Below are positions 1 to 7,785 of a stretch of DNA of 29,865 nt, one piece after another. The stretch's first letter is position 1, and each line of letters begins with the position of its first letter. Under the pieces are notes generated by a model, which searched no databases, had not been told where the DNA came from, and worked only from the letters and a program-made list of their open reading frames with translations. This DNA is from an uncultured Eubacteriales bacterium (lineage in GTDB: Bacteria > Bacillota > Clostridia > Christensenellales > QALW01). The stretch is from contig URIR01000022.1 of NCBI GenBank assembly GCA_900547955.1, positions 1 to 29,865 of the forward strand, in the 5' to 3' direction. A program made the position numbers and the translations under genes.

Positions 1-88
1 CATGTACCGGGCGTACTTGGAGCGAAAGCAACGCAGCAGGACGCAAATTTTATGCTTTCTGACCGTGTAGTTTCTTGTAAACTGAGGG
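1..88 (-). mobile_element. Left-edge partial copy of TA-flanked miniature inverted-repeat element
   Basis: The terminus is at 88, next to TA at 89-90. Read on the minus strand it begins CCCTCAGTTTACAAGAAAC, followed by CACGGTCAGAA. This matches the left end of the complete copy at 25946-26100, and the similarity continues without gaps across all 88 visible bases at roughly 60-70 percent by eye. The element body extends off the window. The copy sits inside a DUF1989-type reading frame. Confidence 0.7.
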
Positions 89-257
89 TACAATCTATTG
101 TAACTCCGGCAGACAGAAATTCATTAGGCTTATTCTTGCATTCAGCAAAAAAATCTACTACCTGCCCGCCCTCCATATCAATAATTGTTATTTGCTGCCC
201 AGCTTTAACTTCTATTCCCTGCCCACTACATGCATTTATAACATATTCCTTTGTCAT
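1..257 (-). pseudogene. DUF1989-family (urea carboxylase-associated type) gene, 5' fragment broken by a repeat
   Basis: Reading leftwards from an ATG at 257, the first 55 or so codons look like the N-terminus of a DUF1989 protein: an opening of the type MTKEYVINACSGQGIEVKAG, then ITIIDMEGGQVVDFF and EFLSAGVTIDC. That run is characteristic of the family, whose members are usually about 200 residues and are often found with urea or purine/amino-acid nitrogen metabolism. After codon TGT the match stops abruptly at a TA dinucleotide (89-90). The frame then continues open through the end of a dispersed repeat to the window edge, giving an unrelated tail (LSLQETTRSESIKFASCC...). An AGGA box lies 12 bases before the ATG. 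I read it as a gene interrupted by the repeat; the missing 3' part would lie beyond the left edge. Family assignment is from recognition of the motif order only. Confidence 0.7.
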
Positions 258-386
258 ATAATCAATCCGTCCTATTAAAATATATTTTTACGTTCCTAAT
301 AATTCTACAAAAGTACGGCGTTGCCTCCATACAATCGGTTATCAGCCTAAGTAAAGCCAGTAGGTCGAAACGCAATCGCCGCGGCC

Positions 387-547
387 AAGGCGGGCGGGTG
401 GGCGTTATATAAAAGGGAGTGCAAAATGCAAAGCGATTGCTTAAATGCTAAATAATGTCCGCACTCCCGGCCGGCAAAGCCGGCCACATTTTTGTCAGTA
501 TAGGCCCTGAATACAGGGCCTATACTGACTTGGGCGGGGCCCGCCTT
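387..547. repeat. Cloverleaf-like nested inverted repeats (block 1)
   Basis: An outer stem (AAGGCGGGC at 387-395 with GCCCGCCTT at 539-547) encloses three hairpins. The first is GGGAGTGC at 415-422 with GCACTCCC at 461-468. The second is GGCCGGC at 469-475 with GCCGGCC at 479-485. The third is a perfect 16-bp stem, 494-509 with 514-529, around a 4-base loop AATA. No convincing reading frame lies within it. It occupies most of the 258-599 intergenic gap, downstream of the terminator-like hairpin of the FtsH/exporter operon. Its architecture resembles the block at 12317-12545, but I see no primary-sequence homology between them. Confidence 0.7.
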
Positions 548-556
548 ATCACAATA

Positions 557-578
557 AAAAGCTCTCAAAGCAGCTTTT
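557..578 (-). terminator. Possible terminator of the FtsH/exporter operon
   Basis: On the minus strand AAAAGCT and AGCTTTT form a 7-bp A/T-rich stem around an 8-base loop, followed by TATTG, about 20 bases past the stop of the kinase-like gene. The stem is weak, so the GC-rich hairpins just beyond (387-547) may contribute to termination. Confidence 0.4.
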
Positions 579-599
579 CTTAATAAAAACGCTAACCAG

Positions 600-1205
600 C
601 TATACGCCGCGCTTGTCCTTTTTAACAATACTCCACAGCAGTTCCGCGCATTCATCAGTCTTAAGGGCAGATGTATTCAATTCCAAATCATAATTTTTCC
701 TATCCGCCCATTCCTTTTTCGTCCAATATTTAAAATAATTCCTTCTCTGCCTGTCCTTCTTTTCCATAAGATTTCTTGCTTCAGACTGAGAAAGCCCCTC
801 TTCCCGCATAATCCGTTCTAATCGTTTTTCTAAATCAGATGAATAAATAAATACCCTCAGAGTATCCGTGCTGCCTTTGAGTATCTCTGTAGAACACCTG
901 CCTATAAATACTGCCGGGCTTTCCTGAGCCAGCTTTAAAATAGTTCTTTGCAGTACTGAAAACAAATCGTAAACAGTATTAACGGCGCCCTGTGAGTAAT
1001 TCATATATGCGGCAAAATCGTGCAAAAAGCTGCCGCTGTATTTTTCATCAAATTCCTCCAGCATACCTGTTGAAACACCCTGAGCCTCCGCCGCTTTTTT
1101 TATAAGCTCTCCGTCATAATAAGGTATTTTCGCCATTCGAGCTACCTGAATCCCTATTTCTCTTCCTCCGCTTCCAAATTCGCGTTCAATAGCTAAGGAC
1201 ATCAT
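600..1205 (-). CDS. Cytidylate kinase-like family protein
   Basis: A 201-residue protein of the cytidylate-kinase-like (AAA_26) family. The N-terminus IEREFGSGGREIG is the family's P-loop region (residues 6-18), followed by a helix-rich body; AVFIGRCSTEIL (near 98-109) and VFIYSSDLEKRLERIM (near 118-133) match the core strand and lid of nucleoside-monophosphate kinases. Members are widespread in Clostridia, but their substrate is generally not established, so true CMP kinase activity should not be assumed. The start is the first of two adjacent ATGs, preceded by AAGGGG. It is the last gene of the operon, 32 bases after the second ABC gene. Its relation to the exporter is unknown. Confidence 0.85.
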   Translation of the reverse strand: MMSLAIEREFGSGGREIGIQVARMAKIPYYDGELIKKAAEAQGVSTGMLEEFDEKYSGSFLHDFAAYMNYSQGAVNTVYDLFSVLQRTILKLAQESPAVFIGRCSTEILKGSTDTLRVFIYSSDLEKRLERIMREEGLSQSEARNLMEKKDRQRRNYFKYWTKKEWADRKNYDLELNTSALKTDECAELLWSIVKKDKRGV

Positions 1206-1237
1206 AAAACATTCCCCTTTCTTATATATCCCGCCTC

Positions 1238-3040
1238 TTAAGAAGCTTTATCAAATTGACTGTTATACAAATCCGCATAAAATCCGCCTTTGGCAAGAAG
1301 TGTTTCATGATTTCCCTGTTCTATAATATCTCCATCCTTCATTACCAATATTAAATCGGCGTTTTTTATAGTAGATAGCCTGTGCGCAATAACAAAGCTG
1401 GTCCTATGCTCCGTAAGCTGGTCCATAGCTTTTTGCGTAATAAGCTCGGTTCTGGTATCCACCGAGCTGGTAGCCTCGTCCAAAATAAGCATCGGACTGT
1501 TTTGAACCATCGCTCTGGCAATAGTAAACAATTGCTTTTGGCCGGCTGAAATAGTAATATTTTCGCTCAGCACAGTATCAAAGCCATCGGGCAGCGTCTC
1601 TATAAAATGATATATTCCGCAGGCACGGCAAGCCTTTTCTAATTCTTCGTCTGTAATGCCAGTATTGTTATATACCAGATTCTCCCTGACCGTACCTTCT
1701 ATAAGCCAGGTATCCTGAAGCACCATGCCAAATAATTCATGCACATTCTCTCTGGTTAAATCAGAGGTGGAAACCCCGTCTATCCTTATATCCCCGCTGT
1801 TAATTTCAAAGAAGCGCATAAGCAGATTAACCATAGTTGTTTTACCTGCGCCAGTAGGTCCTACGATAGCCACTTTCTGTCCAGGTTCCACATGCGCCGA
1901 AAAATCCTTTATAATTATTTTATCCGGATTATCCGGATAGCTGAACCGTACATGCTCAAATTCAACCTCGCCGCGTACATTTGTAAGCCGCTTTGTCTTA
2001 TAGCTTTCATTCTCCAATTCCTCCTCCTGCAGGAAATCAAACACACGGTCTCCCCCAGCAGCAGCAGTCTGCATCTGAGTCATACCCTGAGCAATAGTGC
2101 TAAGCGGAGAGGTAAACAGACGCACATACATTATAAATGCCGTTATAACTCCGAAGGAAATCTGACCGTTCAGCACAAGCGCCGCTCCCAACACGCACAC
2201 CGCAACATAACCCAAATTGCCTATAACGTTCATCAGCGGCTGCATAACGCCTGATAAAAACTGACTTTTACGGTCTGCATCGTAGACCGCTTTGTTCATG
2301 CCGTCAAAAGCATGCTTTATTTTTCGGTTTGCCCGTGAAATACGCACTACGTCATGTCCTGAATACATTTCCTCCACATAGCCGTTTAAGCGCCCGAGGT
2401 TCTGTTGGCGCGCTATAAAATAGCCCTGAGATTTTGACATTATAACCGCCATAATTCCAAAACCCAGCAGCGTAGCTACAACTGCTGCCAAAGCCATCCG
2501 CCATTCGGTAGCGAACATCATTATAAGGCATCCAATAAACTGCGCCGCCGCGCTGACTATGGACGGTAAGCTGTTGGAAAGCGCCTGCTGCAGGGTGCTC
2601 ACATCGTTGGTAACCCGGCTTAAAATATCTCCGTGAGAATAATTCCCAAAGCATTTCATAGGCACATGATTTATCTTATATGATAAATCCCTGCGCAATT
2701 CCTTGGAAAGATTCAAAGTAATGGTAGCCATAATATAATGCTCTATATAGGTGAAAAGCGCGCTGAAAAGATATAGTCCAAGAAGCATTAGACCAATCCG
2801 CCCTATCGCCGCAAGATCTATGCCGGTAAATAATCCGTCCGAAATTAGGTCGGTAATACGGCTAAGCTGATTAGGACCAATGATAGTAAGAACCGCTCCG
2901 CCTACTGCCAGGCATAGGGCTATAACCATCGGCACCTTAAGCTTTTTAGAGTATATAAAAAGCTCTTTAATCAGTCCAATAATGCCCCGTTTGCTTTTTT
3001 GAGGAACATTCATATTGCCGGTCATTCTGTTTGCGCTCAT
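1238..3040 (-). CDS. ABC exporter half-transporter, subunit with the consensus catalytic residues
   Basis: A 600-residue type IV ABC exporter half: N-terminal six-helix transmembrane domain (about 35-320) fused to a nucleotide-binding domain. Walker A is GPTGAGKT (394-401), Walker B ends LILDE with catalytic Glu522, and the switch His553 is in IAHRLSTI. The signature motif is SAGQ (498-501) rather than SGGQ. Together with the degenerate Walker B and switch of its neighbour, this is the arrangement of heterodimeric exporters such as TM287/288, BmrCD and LmrCD: one catalytic site formed by this subunit's Walker motifs and the partner's good signature, and one degenerate site. The ATG is 1 base after the partner's stop, with a GGAGGG ribosome site. 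Likely substrates are drugs, lipids or peptides; none can be named from sequence. Confidence 0.93.
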   Translation of the reverse strand: MSANRMTGNMNVPQKSKRGIIGLIKELFIYSKKLKVPMVIALCLAVGGAVLTIIGPNQLSRITDLISDGLFTGIDLAAIGRIGLMLLGLYLFSALFTYIEHYIMATITLNLSKELRRDLSYKINHVPMKCFGNYSHGDILSRVTNDVSTLQQALSNSLPSIVSAAAQFIGCLIMMFATEWRMALAAVVATLLGFGIMAVIMSKSQGYFIARQQNLGRLNGYVEEMYSGHDVVRISRANRKIKHAFDGMNKAVYDADRKSQFLSGVMQPLMNVIGNLGYVAVCVLGAALVLNGQISFGVITAFIMYVRLFTSPLSTIAQGMTQMQTAAAGGDRVFDFLQEEELENESYKTKRLTNVRGEVEFEHVRFSYPDNPDKIIIKDFSAHVEPGQKVAIVGPTGAGKTTMVNLLMRFFEINSGDIRIDGVSTSDLTRENVHELFGMVLQDTWLIEGTVRENLVYNNTGITDEELEKACRACGIYHFIETLPDGFDTVLSENITISAGQKQLFTIARAMVQNSPMLILDEATSSVDTRTELITQKAMDQLTEHRTSFVIAHRLSTIKNADLILVMKDGDIIEQGNHETLLAKGGFYADLYNSQFDKAS

Positions 3041-3041
3041 A

Positions 3042-4817
3042 TCAGCGTCCCTCCTTTACTTCGCCTAATTCCTCAGCCGAAAGCTGAGACATTGCAATTT
3101 CGCGGTAAACCGGGCAATTTTTAAGCAGTTCCTCATGCCTTCCGATTCCAACTGCCCTGCCCTCGTCTAAAACCACTATCTTATCAGCGTCTTTTATGGT
3201 CCCTATACGCTGAGCTACTATCATCCTTGTAGTAGTACCCAGATTCTCCGCCAGGCCCTTCCTGAGCATCGCGTCAGTTTTATAATCCAAAGCTGAAAAA
3301 GAATCGTCAAAGATAAGTATTTCGGGCTTACGGGCCAAAGCTCTAGCTATAGACAAGCGCTGCTTCTGACCTCCCGAAACATTAGTGCCCCCCTCGGTAA
3401 TAGGCGCGTTTATGCCGTCTGGCAGCTTGGAAACAAATTCAGAAGCCTGCGCAAGCTCAAGCGCGCGAAGTACGTTTTCATCAGTCTGTTCAGCGGCGCT
3501 TTCGCCAAAAAGCACGTTTTCCTTTATATCGCCCGCAAAAAGTATAGCTTTTTGCGTAACATAGCCTATTCGGTCATATAGAGAGTCAAAGGTATATTCC
3601 CTTATATCCCGGCCGTCTATAAGCACCTGACCTTCAGTCGCGTCGTAAAAACGAGCCGCTAAGCTCACCAGCGTAGTCTTACCGCTTCCCGTAGCGCCTA
3701 TAAACGCTATTGTTTCGCCCTGATTAACCTTAAAGCTTATATGTTCCAGAACATCCTTGCCAGACGTGGGATAATGAAAAGATACGTCCCTGAATTCTAC
3801 TGTTCCTTTTTCCTGCGCCTGCGTTTCCTCACCCTCATGCAGATTGATTTTAGCTTCAAGCACCTCATTTATACGGCCTGACGAAACCTGTGCTGAAGGC
3901 AGAAACATAATTACCATAACCATCATCATTATCGACATTATAACGTAGGTAGCATAAGTGCCGAAGACCACCACATCGCCGAATGCCGAAATTCTGGCCG
4001 TCATATCAATCGCATCCACATTATTAACGATAGAAGCGCCTACCCAATATATAACCAGAGCCAGGGCGTTCATTGCCAGAGATACAGCCGGCATAAGCAG
4101 AGCCATGGCACGCTGGTTGAAAAGCTGCGTTCTCATAAGGGTATCGTTCGCCTTTTCAAACTTATCCGCCTGATACTCCTCAGCATTGAAAGCGTGCACA
4201 ACATTAATGCCGGTAAGATTTTCCCTTGAGACGCGGTTAATATTATCAGTCAGCTTTTGAACTCGTCTGACCCTGGGCAGAATTACAATGATAACCAAGG
4301 CCATCATAATAATCAGCGCCGCCACAAAACCTGCGGTAATGGCCGAAAGCGTCCAGCTCTTATTAATAATCTTAATAACCGCCCAAACCGCCATAATAGG
4401 TGATTTTATAAGTATCTGCAGCCCCATTGCTACAAGCATCTGAATTTGAGTTATGTCGTTTGTAGTACGGGTAATCAGACTGGGAACTGAAAACGCCTGC
4501 ATTTCCTGATGCCCAAAATCTGCAACTTTATTAAATACACCCTCTCGCAGGGTATAACTAAAGCCCGCGGCCACCTGCGCCGATAAATAACCGCAGACAA
4601 TACTCAGCACAGCGCTGGCCAAAGTACAGGCCAGCATTTCCAGACCTGTGCTAAATACCTCTGAAACCGTGCTGCCAGGCGTTTCAATTAAAACCGTTAA
4701 ATCACTCATGTAATCGGGCAGCCGCAAATCAAAATAAATCTGCCCCAATACCAAAGCCGCGCATACGGCCGCCATGACCCATTCCCTAGCGCGCATCCTC
4801 TTCAAAAGCCTAATCAC
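3042..4817 (-). CDS. ABC exporter half-transporter, subunit with the degenerate site
   Basis: A 591-residue type IV exporter half (TMD about 15-310, NBD after). I choose the GTG at 4817 because AAAGGAG lies 8 bases upstream; the longer frame from TTG at 4850 would overlap the preceding gene. Walker A GATGSGKT is near 374-381 and the signature SGGQ near 481-484 is intact. The catalytic position reads IFDD, with Asp (about 505) in place of Glu, and the switch residue is Gln (about 536, in IVAQRIGTI) in place of His. These substitutions mark the non-hydrolysing half of heterodimeric ABC exporters, so it almost certainly pairs with the next gene. It follows the HdeD-like gene by 16 bases. Confidence 0.93.
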   Translation of the reverse strand: MIRLLKRMRAREWVMAAVCAALVLGQIYFDLRLPDYMSDLTVLIETPGSTVSEVFSTGLEMLACTLASAVLSIVCGYLSAQVAAGFSYTLREGVFNKVADFGHQEMQAFSVPSLITRTTNDITQIQMLVAMGLQILIKSPIMAVWAVIKIINKSWTLSAITAGFVAALIIMMALVIIVILPRVRRVQKLTDNINRVSRENLTGINVVHAFNAEEYQADKFEKANDTLMRTQLFNQRAMALLMPAVSLAMNALALVIYWVGASIVNNVDAIDMTARISAFGDVVVFGTYATYVIMSIMMMVMVIMFLPSAQVSSGRINEVLEAKINLHEGEETQAQEKGTVEFRDVSFHYPTSGKDVLEHISFKVNQGETIAFIGATGSGKTTLVSLAARFYDATEGQVLIDGRDIREYTFDSLYDRIGYVTQKAILFAGDIKENVLFGESAAEQTDENVLRALELAQASEFVSKLPDGINAPITEGGTNVSGGQKQRLSIARALARKPEILIFDDSFSALDYKTDAMLRKGLAENLGTTTRMIVAQRIGTIKDADKIVVLDEGRAVGIGRHEELLKNCPVYREIAMSQLSAEELGEVKEGR

Positions 4818-4833
4818 TACACATTCTCCTTTC

Positions 4834-5376
4834 TTACCAGCCCGAACCAAATCCGCTCAGAGCCACAACTATGCTTTCCACACCCAGCAGAATTAAATAC
4901 GCTCCTATAATATAGCCAATAGAAAAAACCGATATAGCCGGATTAAATATCATTATAATTCCCAGAATAATCCCAATAACGTTTATTATTATAGTAAAAT
5001 AATAGTAAAAGCCACCCGCAGTTATTCGGATGATATTTAAATGGGACAAACGAGCAATGCAATGGGCTATAAACCATATCGGGAAAAGCATGGACAATAC
5101 CCATGTGCCTGCAGCAGGATATGCTAAGAGCATTACGCCAGCCATTACGCTTAAAAGGCCGGAAATCAAAGATACTGTAGGCAGAAAGCCCATATGCCTG
5201 TCAATTTTGATATAAAAAACTATATCCGCTATGCCTGTTAAAACAGCGATAATGCCATAGACCATTACTACTCCCTCAAGCGCAGCCGAAGGCCGCAGAA
5301 TAGTAAATAAGCCCAACAATATCAGCAGAATACCCATTATGATTTCAAGCCAGCCATAGCCTGAACGCCTTTTCAC
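4834..5376 (-). CDS. HdeD-like DUF308 membrane protein
   Basis: A 180-residue, almost wholly hydrophobic protein with about six predicted helices arranged as repeated helix pairs (for example ILLILLGLFTILRP and IMGILLGIIMIFNP-like segments). This is the pattern of the HdeD/DUF308 family. E. coli HdeD is linked to acid resistance, but the molecular function of the family is not settled. The GTG start overlaps the ftsH stop (GTGA), indicating translational coupling. The charged residues are confined to the N-terminus and short loops. The context with FtsH and an exporter suggests an envelope-stress role, which is inference. Confidence 0.8.
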   Translation of the reverse strand: MKRRSGYGWLEIIMGILLILLGLFTILRPSAALEGVVMVYGIIAVLTGIADIVFYIKIDRHMGFLPTVSLISGLLSVMAGVMLLAYPAAGTWVLSMLFPIWFIAHCIARLSHLNIIRITAGGFYYYFTIIINVIGIILGIIMIFNPAISVFSIGYIIGAYLILLGVESIVVALSGFGSGW

Positions 5377-7202
5377 AGCTCCGCGCCTCCTTCCTTATTT
5401 AAAACACTCATAAATTCTTCGCCCGTAATGGTTTCCTTCTCATACAAAAAATTAGCCAATTCGTCCAGCTTGACACGATTCTTAATTAAAATGGTCTTAG
5501 CCCTTTGATGCTGTTCCTTAATTAACTGCACAACCTCCTTATCTATCTCTTTCTGCGTGTCATTCGAGCATATCAATGAAGCGTCTCCGCCCAGATACTG
5601 ATTATTTACCGTTTCCATAGCCGTCATATCAAAATCTCTGCTCATCCCATACTGAGTTATCATAGCGCGGGCCAGCTTAGTAGCCTGCTCTATATCATTT
5701 GAAGCCCCTGTGGTTATCTCGTTGAATACTATTTCTTCAGCCGCGCGGCCTCCCGTATAGGTGGCTATCTTATTTTCTATTTCCTGTTTGGTAAGCAAAT
5801 ATTTATCCCCCTGCTCAACCTGCATCGTATAGCCCAAAGCTCCGGAAGTGCGCGGAATTATGGTTATTTTCTGCACCGGAGCGGAATTAGACTGCATAGC
5901 CGCCACCAGCGCATGTCCTATTTCATGATAGGCCACTACCTTCTTCTCCCGGTCCGAAAGCACGGCGTTCTTCTTCTGATATCCCGCTATAACCACCTCT
6001 ATGCTTTCCTCTAAATCCTCCTGTTCTACTATAACGCGATTATTTCTTACCGCACGCAAAGCCGCCTCATTTATTATATTGGCCAGTTCCGCGCCAGAAG
6101 CGCCGGCAGCCATACGTGCAATCACATGAAAATCAACGTCCGGCGCCGCTTTTATTTTCTTGGCATGCACTTTTAAAATGGCCTCGCGGCCCTTAAGGTC
6201 AGGCAATTCTACCGGCACGCGCCTATCAAATCGCCCCGGACGCGTTAAAGCGGGATCCAGCGCCTCCGGACGGTTAGTAGCGGCCAAAATTATAACCCCG
6301 GTGTTTCCTTCAAAGCCATCCATCTCGGTTAAGAGCTGATTTAAGGTCTGTTCCCGCTCGTCATTGCCTCCAATTTGGCCGTCCCGCCTTTTACCTATAG
6401 CGTCAATTTCATCTATAAAAACTATGCACGGCGCCTTTTCCTTGGCCTGACTGAATAAATCGCGCACCTTGGAGGCACCCATGCCTACAAACATCTCGAC
6501 AAATTCCGAGCCGGATATGGAAAAAAACGGAACGTTGGATTCGCCGGCAACCGCCTTGGCCAGCATAGTTTTACCTGTGCCCGGCGGCCCTACCAGCAAT
6601 ATTCCCTTAGGCATTGAAGCACCCGCCTGCGAATATTTCTGAGGGTTGTGCAAATAATCCACTATTTCAGCAAGACTCTCCTTAGCTTCATCCTCGCCCG
6701 CAACATCCTCAAAGCGTATGCCCTGAGTGGACTGCACATAGATTTTTGCATTGCTCCTGCCCAGACCGAAAGCCATGGAGTTTTTTCCGCCCGCCTGCTC
6801 CATTAGCTTTTTATTCATATATTGGCCTAAACCGACAAATATAAGCACCGGTATTCCGACGGACAGCAGCAGGCTGAGAATAGGCGACATGGGCTCAGTT
6901 ATCTCGCGGGCAAACACAGCGCCTGAATTATACAGCCTTTGAGTTAAATCAGGATCGTCCATAATGCCGGTTTTATATATATTTTTATTATCCTTATCGG
7001 TAAAAACTATTTCATACTCCTCTACCTTTACTTCGCCTATATTCTTTTCCTCAATCATTTTCATAAAAGCGCCGTAATCAATTTCAGTAACCCTTCTTTG
7101 AGCAAGCAGCGGCGCTACAATTAAATTAAACAGCAGAAGCACCACCAGCGCAATACCGTAATAGTAAAAAAGAGATTTCTTTGGCGACTGTACCTCTTTC
7201 AA
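5373..7202 (-). CDS. ftsH: ATP-dependent zinc metalloprotease FtsH
   Basis: A 609-residue membrane-anchored AAA+ protease that degrades misfolded membrane proteins and selected regulators. In order: first membrane helix (about 11-34), periplasmic-type FtsH extracellular domain, second helix (about 108-126), AAA module with Walker A GPPGTGKT (205-212), pore motif FVGM (238-241), Walker B VFIDE (261-265) and second region of homology ending RPGRFDRR (321-328), then the zinc protease with HEIGH (426-430, HExxH type). The length is typical. The start is TTG with GAGGAGG 7 bases upstream; that ribosome site spans the end of the preceding gene, whose stop is 2 bases before this start. The position inside an operon with an exporter is not the usual tilS-hpt-ftsH context. 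Confidence 0.97.
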   Translation of the reverse strand: MKEVQSPKKSLFYYYGIALVVLLLFNLIVAPLLAQRRVTEIDYGAFMKMIEEKNIGEVKVEEYEIVFTDKDNKNIYKTGIMDDPDLTQRLYNSGAVFAREITEPMSPILSLLLSVGIPVLIFVGLGQYMNKKLMEQAGGKNSMAFGLGRSNAKIYVQSTQGIRFEDVAGEDEAKESLAEIVDYLHNPQKYSQAGASMPKGILLVGPPGTGKTMLAKAVAGESNVPFFSISGSEFVEMFVGMGASKVRDLFSQAKEKAPCIVFIDEIDAIGKRRDGQIGGNDEREQTLNQLLTEMDGFEGNTGVIILAATNRPEALDPALTRPGRFDRRVPVELPDLKGREAILKVHAKKIKAAPDVDFHVIARMAAGASGAELANIINEAALRAVRNNRVIVEQEDLEESIEVVIAGYQKKNAVLSDREKKVVAYHEIGHALVAAMQSNSAPVQKITIIPRTSGALGYTMQVEQGDKYLLTKQEIENKIATYTGGRAAEEIVFNEITTGASNDIEQATKLARAMITQYGMSRDFDMTAMETVNNQYLGGDASLICSNDTQKEIDKEVVQLIKEQHQRAKTILIKNRVKLDELANFLYEKETITGEEFMSVLNKEGGAEL

Positions 7203-7204
7203 TA

Positions 7205-7633
7205 TTATTCCTCCTCTCTTTCCTGCTGCGCAAGCTGTCCTTCTATAGCCTCCATGGCAACAAGCAGCGCTCTATTAGCCGCCTGCATGGCAAAATCCAG
7301 CGCATACTCAGCCAACAGCGCCTTTTCCTCAGCCGAAAGCGCATTAAGCCATTCCTCAGCGTTTTTATTGCCGCTTACCTCCAGCTTCGCCTCTTTTATA
7401 ACCTGTTCCACCCTGCTATATACCCTGGAAATACGGCCTACCGTTTGAGCGCGTGATAACGCCATCCTGCTGCGCAGCTCCTGCTCGTTCCGCGCGCATT
7501 CCCTGCGCAGTAAAATCAGCTCCCTTTCTATTCGGCCGCGGTCCTCTTCCTCACCCAAATGAATTCGGCTTCGCAGTCTTTCAAACTCTCTGTCCAACTC
7601 ATTTAATTTTGCAGACAGTATCTCATTAGCCAT
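7205..7633 (-). CDS. Small charged coiled-coil protein of unknown function, encoded directly before ftsH
   Basis: A 142-residue soluble protein with no signal peptide or membrane segment. Residues 1-95 are rich in Glu, Arg and Lys with heptad-like leucine spacing (LNELDREFERLRSRI and similar), suggesting one or two long helices; the C-terminal third is an alanine/leucine-rich helix with a strongly acidic end (QQEREEE). I do not recognise a family. It is the first gene of the operon, 2 bases from ftsH, with an AAGGGGG ribosome site 11 bases before the ATG. The tight coupling makes an FtsH partner or substrate adaptor a reasonable but untested idea. Confidence 0.75.
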   Translation of the reverse strand: MANEILSAKLNELDREFERLRSRIHLGEEEDRGRIERELILLRRECARNEQELRSRMALSRAQTVGRISRVYSRVEQVIKEAKLEVSGNKNAEEWLNALSAEEKALLAEYALDFAMQAANRALLVAMEAIEGQLAQQEREEE

Positions 7634-7672
7634 AATACCGTCTACCCCCTTATCTCTTTATGTTACGCTTTT

Positions 7673-7701
7673 ATTTTAACCGTCATTTGTCATTTCATCA
7701 A
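7673..7701 (-). promoter_or_regulatory. Sigma-A-type promoter of the coiled-coil/ftsH/exporter operon
   Basis: On the minus strand TTGATG (7696-7701) and TAAAAT (7673-7678) are separated by exactly 17 bases, about 40 bases upstream of the first ATG of the operon. The surrounding sequence is strongly A/T rich. Confidence 0.6.
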
Positions 7702-7734
7702 TTATCAATTATCTAAAAGTGTATAGACAAAACA

Positions 7735-7765
7735 AGCCGAGTGTAAAATGTTTTTACACTCGGCT
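7735..7765 (-). terminator. Rho-independent terminator of the tetR gene
   Basis: A perfect 14-bp stem (AGCCGAGTGTAAAA with its complement) around a 3-base loop, followed on the minus strand by TTGTTTTG. It begins about 20 bases after the TetR stop and separates that gene from the downstream operon promoter. Confidence 0.8.
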
Positions 7766-7785
7766 CAAAATGTAAAGCCCTTAAT

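Noticed and set aside
52..261. Plus-strand 69-codon open frame at the left edge
   Set aside because: It is the antisense shadow of the DUF1989 fragment, whose minus-strand frame has the recognisable family motifs.
347..655. Minus-strand 102-codon frame over the hairpin block
   Set aside because: It runs through the inverted repeats and overlaps the kinase-like gene out of frame; no ribosome site or family.
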